From Solenopsis invicta (taxonomy: Eukaryota; Arthropoda; Insecta; Hymenoptera; Formicidae), in contig NC_052666.1 of assembly GCF_016802725.1 (NCBI RefSeq), positions 27,247,497 through 27,311,496 on the forward strand: a stretch of DNA of 64,000 nucleotides, given 5' to 3'. Positions 37,564-50,577 of the stretch are shown one piece after another. The number at the start of each line of letters is the position of its first letter. Within the stretch, counting starts at the first letter, position 1. The position numbers and the translations under genes were made by a program. The notes beneath the pieces were generated by a model. That model was not told the origin of the DNA and did no database searches. It saw only the letters and a list, made by a program, of their open reading frames with translations.

Positions 37564-40500
37564 GCAAATATTCTTAAAAAATCCTTTCGTGTTTGAAGTA
37601 AACTTGTATAGAAAATTTGAGAATCTTTTTGCAAGCCTAATTATCGCAATAAAAAGTATAAGCAGCAAACATTTTTAAATTATGGACTTTTAACAACGTT
37701 GCGTTTTCTTGCTGATTATAATCTGAAGTACATGATTTAGAAAAAGTACTCTTCTTTCTTTTTAATTGCACCAAGCATGCTACACATGAAGGAACCAATG
37801 TAATATTAAGTACGTACAATGATTAATGCGACGAGCAAACCCGCATCCAGCGGCAAGAATTGCGATAAATATAACGATGAAGATTCGAAATGCAGCTGTG
37901 CATAGATCTGGACTTTCAATTTATGATTTCACGATAGCTAAACTTGTTTATCAAATTCAGAAACGCTCTAATGCAGCATAACAGACGTATTTAATCAGAT
38001 TCAATCAACTTTCATTTATGTATACTACGAGTTAAATGATAACGCAATTGTCCCGCAATGCGTGAAAAACAAATATACTTTTCTAATCGACATTGATACA
38101 AAGCAATAACATATAACTTAAATAAATATTATAATTATATAAGCAGAGTTTAATACAAGTTTTTAAACTACAAGTATATTTCTATAAGAAATAGCAAAAC
38201 AGTTTAAATTGTACTTTGATTTGTATTTCTAAACAATTGATACATTGCTAAACAACTTTCTTCCAACACGATTTATTTAACAATATACATATAATTAATT
38301 TATTATAATTTTATTTACGATATACACATAAATAATTTATGCGATGAATCGTATTTTTACACAGATAAAGTTATAAAATCATAATTCATTACACGTACAT
38401 CGTAAATTTGAACGACGAACAAAAATAAAAATGTTCTTTTTTTTAATTTTATGTGATTGCGTGCCGTCTATTTTCTTTCGAATGCGATTAATTAATTGAA
38501 ATATTCAAATATCACTTTTTCAGATATTATAATATCGAGCCATCGACCGGACAGGAAGTTGTTTTTCCATCGCCAAGCATCACCTGCTCGGGAAGCGCCG
38601 AAGAAGCATTTATTCCCTAATCAGTCTTCGAGGCATCCCTGGCAGTTTCGCACCTGCTGCCGCGTGTCGCTTTTCTCACACGAACGGAATTTTCTGCGAT
38701 CGTCCTCACATTGCGCGCGCATGTTGATAAACCGGTAACACTATTGACGAGTTCGCCAAAAATGGAGTCTACGGCGATCACGCTTTCGTGGTCCCCTTTC
38801 GCGCGTCGTCGTTCGATTAATCGGGCGCGCCCGGTAAACAGGAATTGCTTTCGTCCGCGTCAACCGTCCCGAAACTTTCATGACACAGCGTTATTATGAT
38901 GCAATTATGGAACAATGTCGTCACGTAAGCATACACGTCTTAATATCGAATCGAGTTTCTGTACGAGCGGTAATCTTGTTATTCTACGCATTCTACGTGC
39001 CTTAAAAACTGAAGCGTGTAAGAACGGCATTTAATATCTTCTAATTAACTAGTAGATTATTAATAAAAAATATATATGTGTGTGTATCGATTTGTGAAGA
39101 GAGAAAATTTATAAAAAAAAAGCTTGTCGAAGCAAAATTATTTGTATCCAATTTAAATGCGAGATGGAGGTCGATGTATTGAGAAATATCATTAATTTTC
39201 TGTTACCAAAGTGTGAGGTGATGAGAAAGTCGTATATAGACGAGGGATGAAGATTGATCTAATTAGCGTGTAAACCGTCTCTCTTCCTAGATTCAGGTAG
39301 ACCAGTCAGGCGCATCCAGACGCTGATCGGGCATAAAATCGCGATTTAATAGTTTCCCTACGCCAGGGCGCTTCGAGGGCCTGAAAACACCTGCCGCGGA
39401 ACCAATGAATTATAGGTGCCGCTTCAGGAGCAAGGATGCGCAATAATAACGCGCTGAGTCGAGAGAAGTTGATCGCAGAATACCTCAACGCGCACATCCG
39501 CAATTTGTGCTTTCTGCGAGTGTATATACGTTTTCGTTGTACGTTCTACGCACATTTTAATGATCCATGGAGTAAATTACAAATCATATATTATGAAAAT
39601 TAACGAATCATGCAAATTATCATCATAATTATTTATTAACGTAATTTATGTATTATACCAATAATTATTTAACATATTTTCAAATTAATGAAGCGAAAAA
39701 TAATTTGTTAATTTTCATACTTAATACTTATGCATGATTTTCTCTATCGTGATATTTTATGAGAAAAGCCGTAAAATTATAATTTATTTAAAATCAAAAT
39801 GCAGAGTTAAGGAGGAATAAACATATTAAGAAGGAAAACTGTAATGGGAGACATTGTCATTAAACTTCATGCATAAATTTCGTGTGCAACGGGGAAAAGT
39901 ATCATCTTGCTGTAAATCACGTTGTTGGTCTCGCGGCGCATAAATATTACATTAAATTACTGCGTTAAGTGCTATCCTCCGCTCATTACTGATTACAAGA
40001 CCCTTCAGCGTAATAGTATTCTAGCGATTAAACCATTTTCTGCTATTTCACTGCCAGCGGGTCTTGATGTATCACAGCCGGGAAGTGCAATCTAGGAATC
40101 TTCCATCTACATCACTACTTTTCATTTCTACGTATTCTAACTATTGCGCAGCCACGCGCGCGCTTCTATTTTTTAATTAGCCACCTATGATTATCGCTAT
40201 TAATTGGTTGCTACGGAGGAAGTGCATTGAAATTATACTTGGGAAACTATTGCGTATATAAACATGGAGATATATTAAAATTGTGTATTAGCGACGCATA
40301 ACTTGTTCATAATTAACCTACTTTTCCACCCACGCAATTTTTTTTATAAATAACTTTTCCATCTTTCCACCTTTCTGTAATATTACAGCTCTCGTCATTT
40401 TTAATTCGTAATTTCTACTTCGGGCATTGCGAACAACAGTTAAGTACGAGCAGGTACATTAGTTATCACTCTTCAGAGATTTGAGCATCCTCTTTTAAAT

Positions 40501-41393
40501 TTCGACGTTTCGATTCCGCCTCTTCTCTTCCTCTTGAGCGCTTCCTGCTCTTTTTTTTATTCATCTCATCGCAAGAAGGGATTTCATCGTGACCTGGTCC
40601 GTGCCGAGACCTGGGCAAGCCGGCGCGTCACTTCCGGTTCTCTCGAGGGCGCAGAAAAACGTCGTTTCCCAAGACTGCCTGGTCTGGCCTCGCGGTAAAT
40701 GAGTTTTTTATCTGGCCCGAAGTAAATTAGATTAGCGGAGACATGCGCCGGCCGTATCTCGCTTGCTCGCGCGCCACGTACGCGCGCGATGAGCCGAGCG
40801 TACACATACCACACAGCGCGCGAGGAGGAGACATGTACGAATGCATGCGATGGTACGGTACGATGCACTAATGGTCCGCTTCATTCCTGCGCACTTTGTT
40901 GTATGCTGCATGCATCCGGTAGTCAAATACAACCGGTATTATGTCAGTTCTCTAATATAGATACACGGGATATATGCATGACACACAATATAGTACAGAT
41001 CGCATCGTAAATTAGTGAGCTTCATAATGGCAGCCGAAAGAAAACATTTTTCAAAGGGGTATTCTAATCTAAACCGCGAAACAGTGGCTCATTTTTAAGA
41101 ATTTTTTTTAAAAGAAAAATTACTGCACGCAATGTTTTATTATGGTTTATTAGTTGTTACGTAAATTTAAAAGACAATTTTCAAGTCGACTGATATGATT
41201 TCTCAGAAAGTATTGAAGCTATCGACATCAATTCTTGTAGGTATAAAATACATGGCTATTTATCGCGTAAGATAAATATTGCAAATTATTAAAATAAAGC
41301 AGTTTAAAAAAATAAATATCGATTGAATCGAACAAAATCGTTTGAATTTAATCTATAATTAGTTTTTAAATATCACAATAATCCTATATTTGC
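37564..41393. other. Intergenic DNA, no gene supported
   Basis: Mostly AT-rich (37570-38500, 39000-40450), with CpG-rich pieces at about 38560-38900 and 40590-40860. No exon or element boundary could be established. Confidence 0.55.
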
Positions 41394-41401
41394 GATAGAC
41401 A

Positions 41402-41805
41402 CGAGGGGAAATTCACAGCCGGCATTGGTGTACAAAATTTCGGCAGTGGACTGCCGAAAAAAGTAAGCAGTGACCTATAATATTGACGGCATTGTCGTCA
41501 GTGGTTGGGGAGTGGTGAGCTCACTTCAGAGTCGGTTTTTCGATCATGGGGTTGAGCACAAAAATTTTTGAATACTTCGGGAAAGCTTTAGAATTCTTGT
41601 GCAGGCATTGGCGTATGATAATGGGCACGCGGTAGTGTTCATAATTGCATGGCATTGCCTTAATTTTAATATAGGATTGACGGCATTGTAGGCATTGACT
41701 AACAATAAGCATTGTCGGCAGTGTACAAAAATGTCGGCAGTGTTTTACAGCAATGCCAAAAATCGGCATTGGTGTACAAAATTTTGGGTTGTGAATTCCC
41801 CCTCG
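41402..41805. mobile_element. Non-autonomous hAT-like element with 8-bp target duplication
   Basis: A 404-base element flanked by the perfect direct repeat GATAGACA (41394-41401 and 41806-41813). The left terminus is cgaggggaaattcacagcc and the right terminus reverse-complements to cgagggggaattcacaacc. Inside are several copies of ggcattggtgtacaaaattt-, cggcattgt- and cggcagtg-type words in both orientations, like subterminal transposase sites. An 8-bp duplication is typical of hAT transposons. No transposase is present, so any activity depends on another copy. Confidence 0.85.
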
Positions 41806-41813
41806 GATAGACA

Positions 41814-44549
41814 TGTATTTTATATGCGTGCAAATGTTCAAGTCGATAGCTTCAATAATTTCTTGTCTGGAAATCATAACGGCCGACTTAAAGAGAGTGT
41901 TTTTTTTTATAAATTTACATAATATACAAACTAATAAAGTTTAATAAAAAAACTTACTTGATTACTTAATCAAAATGTAAATATTTACTAAATATGTACA
42001 AGTAGATGTGGAAACTGTATACTAAAAAAGTTTATACTAATAATAATCTAGCTTCGGTGAAATAATTTCAATTAAATGTTTGATTAATATGAATATTTAG
42101 TATAACATTTAGTAATTATATTAATAAAACAAAATATAATAATAGTAATCGATTGGTTAATAAATATTATTAAACATTTAATTACATTAATTGAATATAT
42201 TTAATTGAAACAATTTCTAAAGCTTAACTATCATCTAGATTTGAGTAGACCTTTGTTCAGTGCAGGAAAATACATGCAGCAGTTTTCTTGAAAAAAATTC
42301 TCAAAAACCGGCAAACTTTCTCGCACTCTCAACTGAAATATTCCCATACATAATCTGTCATTTCTTAATAATATACATATAATGCTTCTAAATGTTCTAA
42401 AGAAAAGAAGGCAGAAGCGAGAACGCTGTCCCCATTAACGCGTCCCGTATCGAACATAGAAACGCGTACTCGCAGCTTTCAGTACGCGTGACAACTTCCT
42501 GCGCCACATGGAAAACGTGTGAGCTAACACGTATATACACATGTGGGTGGTGTTCCCCTGACGTTCCGACGAGACGGTCCAACAAAAGCGTTCGCCCGAC
42601 TTTACAACCGACTTCCCGTTGTACCCGCTCGTTGTTGCTTGTCCTTCGCGGACGGCCGTACGTTACGCTGTCGCGACGCCGCGGCAAAACAAAGAGAAAA
42701 CGCGAACTTGGATGGCGCGAAGAATTTTTTTAATGGCCGCCACCGCCCTACGCCTCTTTGTCTATACGCCGCGAAGCACGCGAACGCGGTAACGGATGCG
42801 GAAACTTCGCCACGGAAATGTGTTAGTTTTTCGCGCGGATTTAAAACTGATTAAATTTAAAAAATTATGTTTTCTTTTTTTTAATATTACAAATGACAGA
42901 TTGGATTTTTTCTTATACAACATCACATATGTACATATGTGCGAATCTTGGCGAATTTGGCGAGAGAGTCTCGCTCCTATGAATATACGGAGGCGATCGT
43001 TAAAGGGTTAGATTTCCCGAAACTTTTTCGAAGGAAAAGCAGCCGTTACTCTCACGCCCAATTATTACGCTCCGCTTGGTGCGAGAGTTTTTAACTTTAA
43101 TCTGATTAGAACGGGGATTAGAGTCGACGAGGTGCAAGAGACGCAGCGGACCACCTTTCTTCGCCGCATGGCCTCCGCAAGGCACTCCGCTTTCACAAAC
43201 ACCTCGCAAATAACACCGCATCGCGTAATTGCCTGTTAAAACGTCCGCGCATGCATTGATGATCGTCGTCCCCTTTGTACACCCTCCCGGCTTCCACGCG
43301 GACGCCAATCACGGCGGAGAGCGCTAATTTCAGTGACGACGGGACGCGCGTTCCTCTATTTTCCGCGGCGGGTAATTAAATTTCTCGCGGGGTCGTTCGA
43401 CGTACGTCGCGACAACGCGTCGAGCCGCTCTACAGCTAGCTGTCGGATCGCGGCTAAACGCTTCACTCTATACTATATATCCAACCCTCTCCCTCTTCAG
43501 CGGCCAGCCTCCGCTCCATCGATGGATTTGCGCGAGGGTACCGACCTAATGGGACGCGCGTCTGCTCTATAATTACAAAGATTGCCCACTATACGGCGCG
43601 GGCCAAGCTGTATAGGACCGATACGGGGAAGCTCTACCGGATGATCGTCGGCTCCGCACACATTGGAAAGGACGTCTTATGTGCCGATGCTACGAGCTAG
43701 ATTGCAAGAACGATCGCGTTTTCATTTCGCGATCGAGAAACCTCGGGTTAGGGGGAGCTCGCTGGTACCAGTCGACGACGAGATTTATCGAGAGAATCAG
43801 TGAAGTGATAACCTGAACCAGTACTTGAACACGTACTCGTTGTACATAAATGAAACCTCTGGATTCGCTGAAGCTTCCGATATTAACTTGATATAAGAGA
43901 GTCTACGGTAGCCTAGGTATATATAAAAAGAAACTTTTCATCATCTCTCTCTCGTCCGCCCACGACGATTACGATACTCTACACGATGTAACGCGCGATT
44001 ACTGCCGCGGTCATTATTGCGATTTCATCTGCAGTCTCGGCGGCGAACATTGCACCGTAATGCATTATGGAAATTTCCGACAAGTCGCGTCTTTGATTTT
44101 CTGAACCGCTGATGATGGCACGTGCCGCGTGAAAGGTATACGCGATTGTCCGCAATACATACAATTGATATCACCTGCTACCGTCCCGGGGCGTGCTTTT
44201 CGTCGTCGTCGTCGTCATCGTTGTCGAATCAAGCTCGAACGGAACGATTACATCGCAACGGCGTGTACTGTGTCTTTTTTTTTTTTTTTGTCAGATAACA
44301 TCAGAGTTTCCGCCAGTTTCGTGTTACCAACGCCCCGGGAATACTAATAAACTAAGAGCGACACTATATGATGAAATGAACAGAAATAATTGTAACGTAT
44401 CTCCGAACGATTGTCTCAAACACTATTGATTGCGAATGCATTCGAGAAATACAAGGCTCGCTTGTTATAAAGAATAATTAAAATGTAAGCATATTAAACG
44501 TATCAAAAATTAAAAAACGATCACTGTAATGATTACTGTAAACATCTTA
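41814..44549. other. Intergenic DNA, no gene supported
   Basis: AT-rich to about 42400, with a loose inverted repeat (42047-42241, arms containing tttcaattaaat). Then CpG-rich DNA to about 44350, with short frames on both strands that show no domain. A TCG repeat (about 44202-44220) and a poly-T (44275-44289) lie near 44.2 kb. Confidence 0.55.
42047..42241. repeat. Inverted repeat, AT-rich hairpin
   Basis: The left arm has atctagcttc...tttcaattaaatgttt and the right arm reverse-complements to atctagatga...tttcaattaaatat. The arms are diverged and about 50 bases long. Possible old MITE; no target duplication seen. Confidence 0.35.
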
Positions 44550-44550
44550 T

Positions 44551-44708
44551 ATACGGAGAGAATTTTCTCTTAGAATTTATGGCAGTCATAAAACAACAGA
44601 CATCGAAGAGTTTTATTATAATTTTATTAAAATGTAAATTTCATTATAAAATTCTTTGATATATTCGTGATTTTAAGAATAAATGGTAAGAAAATTTCTC
44701 TCTTCGTT
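44551..44708. mobile_element. Small MITE-like element
   Basis: The left end reads atacggagagaattttctct and the reverse complement of the right end reads aacgaagagagaaattttct, each followed by a tta(g/c)-aattta-like word. About 158 bases, AT-rich and non-coding. Confidence 0.45.
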
Positions 44709-46133
44709 TGATATAAACTAAATTTTCTTTGTTAATCTTAAGGATGTTTTGGCTATACAATATGAGCTAAAAGTTATCGTTTAAAAACTGAAGGCTTCAC
44801 TAGGTTTATTCTTTCTTTCCCTAATTAATAATAACAAATTTTGGTCGCAATTAATGTCCGAATTTTGATCCTAAAACTAGATTCAAAGAAGAAAACAATA
44901 AAAAATTTGATTTTTGCAGCAAAATTACTATATTTTGCTGCAGTTTGAAATAAATAATTTTTAAACGAGTAAACGTATCTAAATAAATTTTTGTATAAAT
45001 ATTTATTAGAGTTTTATTAGTATGCGTAAAAGTTTTGATTTAATTAGTAATGATACTTCCCCATCAAATTTGCAAATACATACTGCAAAACGCAATTTTA
45101 CAATAAAAAATAAAAAATTAAATAACTTTTAAATCAATACGTGAATTGTACTCAAATTTTACACAGATACTCAGACGTAATACTAAAATATTCTATTAAA
45201 TTTTTATTTTTTTTTATAAAGTTTTGAGATATGACCCATATATTATCCTTAATCTTAATTTTAATTTAAGCGATTTTTGGGATCTACTTGCAACTTAAAG
45301 TTTCAAATCATCGCGACGAAAATCTGTCGAATTCCATTTATGAAGTATTCAAGATACACGTCGTTCTTTCTTCTTCTGCCATCGACTGCTCTGGAAGGCA
45401 CGAGCCGACCGTTCGCACAAGTCAATCGACCATAATTCGTACAATTGATATCACCTGCCCGTGTCCTCGAAGACACTTTTCCCTTGTCGGGACGAGAGGG
45501 CGGCGGGCGGGTCGGCCTGCGACGTGCATGCGTCTCCTTCTCTCTTTGTCTACGCGTGTTAATGCGAACCCGCGGCGCGCCGGTTACACGCGTATACGCA
45601 CGCGGTCGCGTGTGTGTACGCGCGGACCTACGGTGATCAGGTGAGTCGAAGATTCACCTGCCGAGCCGAGCCGGGCAGCTGCGCAGGTGTATTCCACTCG
45701 GAACTTTTGTGGACGGTCGCCGTACGTGCCGCGGCCGATCTACATGCATGTAGCACGCGTGTCAAAAAGCCAGAAGGCCCCGGTACACGGTATACGGGCG
45801 GGGAGAATTCACGGGAGGAGATTAACGTTGACAACGAGAAATAGATTTATAGAGGCGCGCGCATATCAAAAACGCGATATCACACTCCGGCGCCTGGATA
45901 AGTGACGCTGGAAGATCAAGCAATCGTCGAATTTCAAAAACGAAAACTCGAAACAGCCACAAGAATCAAAAAATAAAAATTGAGGAAACTTGCTTTTCTG
46001 ATTAACACATTTGTTCATGTAAACAAAATATTTTGTACATTTGCAAGCATCTGTTACGTGAATGATGAAATGCCGTTTTATAGATTCCTACGTTTTGTTT
46101 TATAATGAAAAGATAGAAAATTTATACAAAGAA
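44709..46133. other. Intergenic DNA, no gene supported
   Basis: AT-rich to about 45290, with a short hairpin at 44922-44943 (gcagcaaaat / attttgctgc). Then CpG-rich DNA at 45380-45910 with overlapping frames on both strands and no domain. Confidence 0.5.
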
Positions 46134-46572
46134 AGGACATTCTTATTTTGAAAACACTCTTCTTTTTGAAAATGTTAAATTTTGAAATGAGATTACATAG
46201 CGTTAAACAGACGTAATTCGCTTACATGAAGAATTTTGTGTAGTTTCATCAAGAAAAATATATTCTCATTATTTAATAATAATTTTCATGAGTCGAGAGG
46301 AAACAATATTAGATAGAAAATAATATTTTCAAACCAAGAATGAGAATTAATTTCTTAATATATATTATTATTATTATCAAAATAATGATATTGTGCTCTT
46401 CAGATGATTATTATATTACTTAAATATAAATGTAATACTTTACTGAAATTTAAAATTATCAATTTTTTTTAAAGAAGATTAAATAATGTGCATTATTTCT
46501 TGCTTATAATGAAAGTAATTGTTGAAGAGTTTTAATTTGATACTCATACTTGATATTTTTTTCAGTGTAAAA
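46134..46572 (-). mobile_element. Dispersed repeat copy B (inverted relative to copy A)
   Basis: Reverse complement matches 17840-18272 in word order (aatcttctttaaaaa, aaatttcag, agagcacaatat, atgaaaattatta). On the minus strand it starts tttacactgaaaaaaatatc, so its terminal word also belongs to the CACTGAAAA type. No coding frame. Confidence 0.6.
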
Positions 46573-46577
46573 AATTT

Positions 46578-46826
46578 ACTACACAGAAAGAAAATTAGTA
46601 TCAATTCAACAATTCATTGTTTCATGTATAAGCAAGAATAATATAAAAACTTCTTGGAAGAATTTATCTTAAATAGACATAATTTACTTACATAAAGAAA
46701 ATTTTCCTCTTCATAAGCAAATGATGTCTGTTTAAGATTATAAATTCTTTCAAGATTTTATATTCTTGCTTATATATGAAACAATGAATTTTGTTGATTT
46801 AATACTAATTTTTTCTGTATATACAG
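46578..46826. mobile_element. Palindromic MITE next to copy B
   Basis: The left arm contains acacagaaagaaaattagta, then tcattgtttcatgtataagc. The reverse complement of the right arm contains atacagaaaaaattagtatt, then tcattgtttcatatataagc. The arms run about 100 bases each around a short centre. Shared words (ttcttgct.atatatgaaacaatg) link it to copy A, so the elements are related. Confidence 0.65.
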
Positions 46827-49160
46827 AACTCATTTCAATATTTAACATTTCCAAAAGATTAGGATCTTGAATTGAAAGTCTGAAATCGACCAATCAAATA
46901 ATTTTAATCTTCTTGTTCTGAAAAATTAAAATCTAATTTTCAGCTTGTAATCTTCAATCTCCAATGCGTAACTTAATGCGCGCTTAGAATTATCTTTTAA
47001 TTGCGTTAACCATCAAATTTTCAATTATATTTTCAAAACACTATAGTAACACAACACGCACGGCCCATTATTAGGTAATGGAATTGCAAAATGTTTACAG
47101 ATTGTTACGGATTGATAATTGCCCAGAATTGTAACATCGCACGTAATAAAATCGTACGCGATAGAACAGCGGCGATTATTTTGCATAACCCCCCGGTTGT
47201 TGTCCGCGTGCGTCAACTTTCCTCCAACACAGGCGTAATAGAGACGTGTAAGAAAACATACATGTAATTGAGATACGCACGGCTTTACGAGCCGAACAGA
47301 TTTACGACGGCAATTCGGACACGTTGTAATTTCGACACGCAAAGAAACGGACGAACGGAGGGAAGGAAAACTATGAGTATCCCGACGCATTGGCGTGAGT
47401 AAAGCGACGACGTGTTAAACCACTCGGCGACACGTGGCATATGCGCCACGAGGCGTATGCAGTCCACTTAAAAAGAAAAAAATCTTAAAAAGAAAATCGC
47501 GAGGTATAATAATTTAACGATAATTGAATCGGGGTATTCAGGATTTGTAATTCATAATTATATCTCAAAAAACTTTTATAATTACATTACCATACGATAC
47601 ACGCCCGCATACGATCTGCAGCAGCAACGTTGCTTTCATAAAAAAAAAAAAAGTAAAATAAAATCAAAATTATTTTCATTCCTTAAAGCACCGTTACCGT
47701 TAATTCATGTGAAAATAAGGGCAGAAATGCGGGCAAGAAATCGGCTCTCTTAACAGCGTAATAATCTCTGTGTCCGGGGAACATAATAATTCGTCGACGG
47801 TCTTCACCGGAGTTGATTCTCCGAGTAAATACCTCGCTAAATCACTCCAGGAAGCCTGATACGCATTTGGCACTCCAACAATGCGCACCCACGCAACCAG
47901 CGCGCGTGTACACGTGTGTAATACTCGCAACGAGCACGGCGGTTGTTTTACGGCGGTGCATAAATTACAGGCCGTACACACGCGCGTGTATACGTACGTG
48001 CGTGCGTGCGTACGTGCGTGTGTGAGGCGAGCAGGCCGAAATTATTTGGAATCGCGTTGCGGACGCGATCTACATATTCAACGATCGTGGTTACCGCGCG
48101 CGCGCGTTTAAGCGAGCGAGGAAGGGAAACCGCGCGGAAAAGAGAGACGGAACGTGGACAGGGACGGAGAAATCATTTATTAGAGGAAAGGGAGGCGAAA
48201 TATGCAAAAGGGGAAAAGAGCGCAGAACTGCAGAGACGACGGGGCTTTCGTGTCCGTCTTTTGTAAAGCAGGTGTAAGCGAACCTCTTTCGCCGCGGTGT
48301 ATTTTACCACCCGGTAAAGTAGCCCCTTAGATCCTGCCTTCGTACATCCTCCTCCCTTCGTCCATCGGGGAGGGAAGGGGCAGTGGCAGCAGCTGAATCT
48401 CCGCGGAAAGCAGCACCTGAATATGCGCGCGCTCGCGCGTGCTGGAAACCGGAGGTGAAGAACTCCGATGAAGAAATATCGGAGGGCGCACCTTAAGGAC
48501 GTTGGAACGACCGCTTAACGAGGATCTAATTTCCACAGGGACCCAATTCCCCGTGAATATATAAATTCCGAAATAACAAACGCCATGCCAGACGTAGGGA
48601 TGAGCGCGTCGAGACGCAACAGGTCGGGAGAGCGAAACGTCGCGAAAACTTGCTGAAAAAAAATTTACTTAAAAATGGCCCATTTTGCACGGCGGCTCTA
48701 CGTCGTATTTCACGTCGCCGCCAACGTGAGAGTCCATCGATTCGTTATTTCGAAAACGCGATCGCGAATATTTCATACGTCGCGTGTGCCCGAGAGATAT
48801 TCCGCGCGATGCCGGTAACAGAAGTGCTTCTTCGCATTATGTCGCGTCCGATGCACTTTCCTTTTTGTATCACGTGCGTTATAATTGGCCGTGCGGTTAA
48901 TCGACGGACGATATCTTCGCTCGCAATTAATTTGCCGCGACGCGCGAGGGGAGTCCTTCGGGCAACGGGTTCGCGTAATTTTTGTGCAGAGATCATATCG
49001 CAGGGACCGCGATACAGCGCGTGTACCCGGCAAATTTATTAATAGATTCGCGGTCACGCACACGCGCGTCCTCGATTCTTTTATCTCCATTTTATCACTT
49101 TTGTCGCGCTAATATTCGGGAACCATCGAAAGTCATCTCTCCCTCCTCCTCGATTCACGA
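46827..49160. other. Intergenic DNA, no gene supported
   Basis: AT-rich to 47040, then mostly CpG-rich with GT/CG microsatellite runs (cgtgcgtgcgtgcg near 48000) and purine-rich DNA at 48110-48250. Frames across 48650-49112 overlap on both strands without domains. The foldback structure starts at 49161. Confidence 0.5.
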
Positions 49161-49415
49161 ATGTCTATTGAGCTGGCACAGCCATTTTAGCACAATCAAA
49201 TGCGACTCATACAGGAATTATTTGGTATTTTTTTTTTTGCAAAATTTTTGCTCCATTTAGAATTTTTTTTTTTAGTGCAGCCGTTTCGCTAAAAACAATG
49301 ACTGTGCTAACTTTAATTTTAAGCTGGCAAAAAAATAAGCAAAAAAAATAGTAAATAATTCCTGTACGAGTCGCATTTAATTGTGCAGAAATGGCTGTGC
49401 CAGATTAATAGACAT
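49161..49415. mobile_element. Palindromic end module of the foldback, left
   Basis: Itself an inverted repeat: atgtctattgagctggcaca at the left, and the reverse complement of its inner end reads atgtctattaatctggcaca. The mirrored words ttttagcacaatcaaatgcg and gactcatacaggaatta follow, around a T-rich/A-rich centre. Non-coding. It resembles a MITE of about 250 bases, and its counterpart caps the right arm. Confidence 0.65.
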
Positions 49416-49963
49416 ACATTTTTACTGCATTTTGTTTCACTATTTTCTAAATAAGTAATAAATTAAAAAATTTTATTTTATTTCATTTAAGTACTTGAAA
49501 AGCGCAGATTATTTTATATAATTACTTTATATATTTTATGTATTATTTTAAAAAATGAATTTTATAATAAAAACTATCTGTACGATAGTCTCAATTTTTT
49601 GATAAACTTGCGGGTGCAAGCGCGTGGCAAAAAGTGTATAAGAATATTTTTTTTTACACGCTTGAATGTTCACAAATTTCAGACGAGCAAAATATGGTTT
49701 GTGAACGTTACATTTTCTCGTAACGTTCATCAAAATATGCTAACTGATTAATATAGCAAGTTTTACATTTTACGTACTAAAGTGTATTTATGTATGTACA
49801 ATAAATTGGTGGATGGAAATACTTTCTAGGATTAAATATAGATATTAATCTAGTGTACTGCATCCATTTTAAATGGATCTCTATCAATATCTGGAGCAAT
49901 GGATCTCTATCAATATATTCAACAGAGATCCATTACTAGATTAAAATATAATTTGTCACTCAC

Positions 49964-50312
49964 CGACACACGATGCGCAGCAGCGGAGTTTTCAACGTCG
50001 ACCTGTAAAATACAAATAAATATAATTCACATTATAATACTACATTATAACTAATATTGCAGTAATTAATATTGCAAAAACTGATTATGTTACACTGAGT
50101 TTTTACTCATCCTTTTCAAGCATAAATTATTAATAAAATAATTATAGTTTTACAAAAATCACTGTCTCCTAAGTAGACTTAAAAAATTCGACGATCGACG
50201 AACGAGTACTCTTAAATTAATTTAATTTAGAAATCATATACTCGCTTACCTCGTGGTTGCTCCGCTGTTGCTCGATGCCTCCCAGGTCCTCCTCCTCCTC
50301 TCTCGTTCCTGC
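49964..50312 (-). pseudogene. Mirror copy of the two-exon start, left arm, start codon lost
   Basis: On the minus strand, an exon-1-like segment (about 50312 down to 50250) reads TREEEEDLGGIEQQRSNHE and ends at GAG|GTAAGC. An exon-2-like segment (50002 down to 49964) reads VDVENSAAAHRVS, bounded by tttacag and GTGAGT. Exon 2 differs from the right-arm copy at 2 of 39 bases, while the intron between shows many differences and indels. The ATG of the right copy is aagcagg here, so this copy has no matching start. It is either a pseudogene or uses another start. Confidence 0.4.
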
Positions 50313-50577
50313 TTACTGCTTTTTTTATGGAAACACTCACGAAAACACTACTACTTATAATACGATCAGCAATAATTACTTCGATACGACAATCGCGCGA
50401 CATCCTGGACGACACTCCGCGCAGTTCATTACATCGCTAACGCGAAACGACGAAAGCGTTATCCGTATCACCCGTCATCCGCGACACCGTCGGGGAAGTT
50501 ACCGCGGCAGACGACGAATCTCGAGCGCTAAGGGATCGCGCGGTTATCTTCACGTCGCGCCGTGCGACGTAACATAA

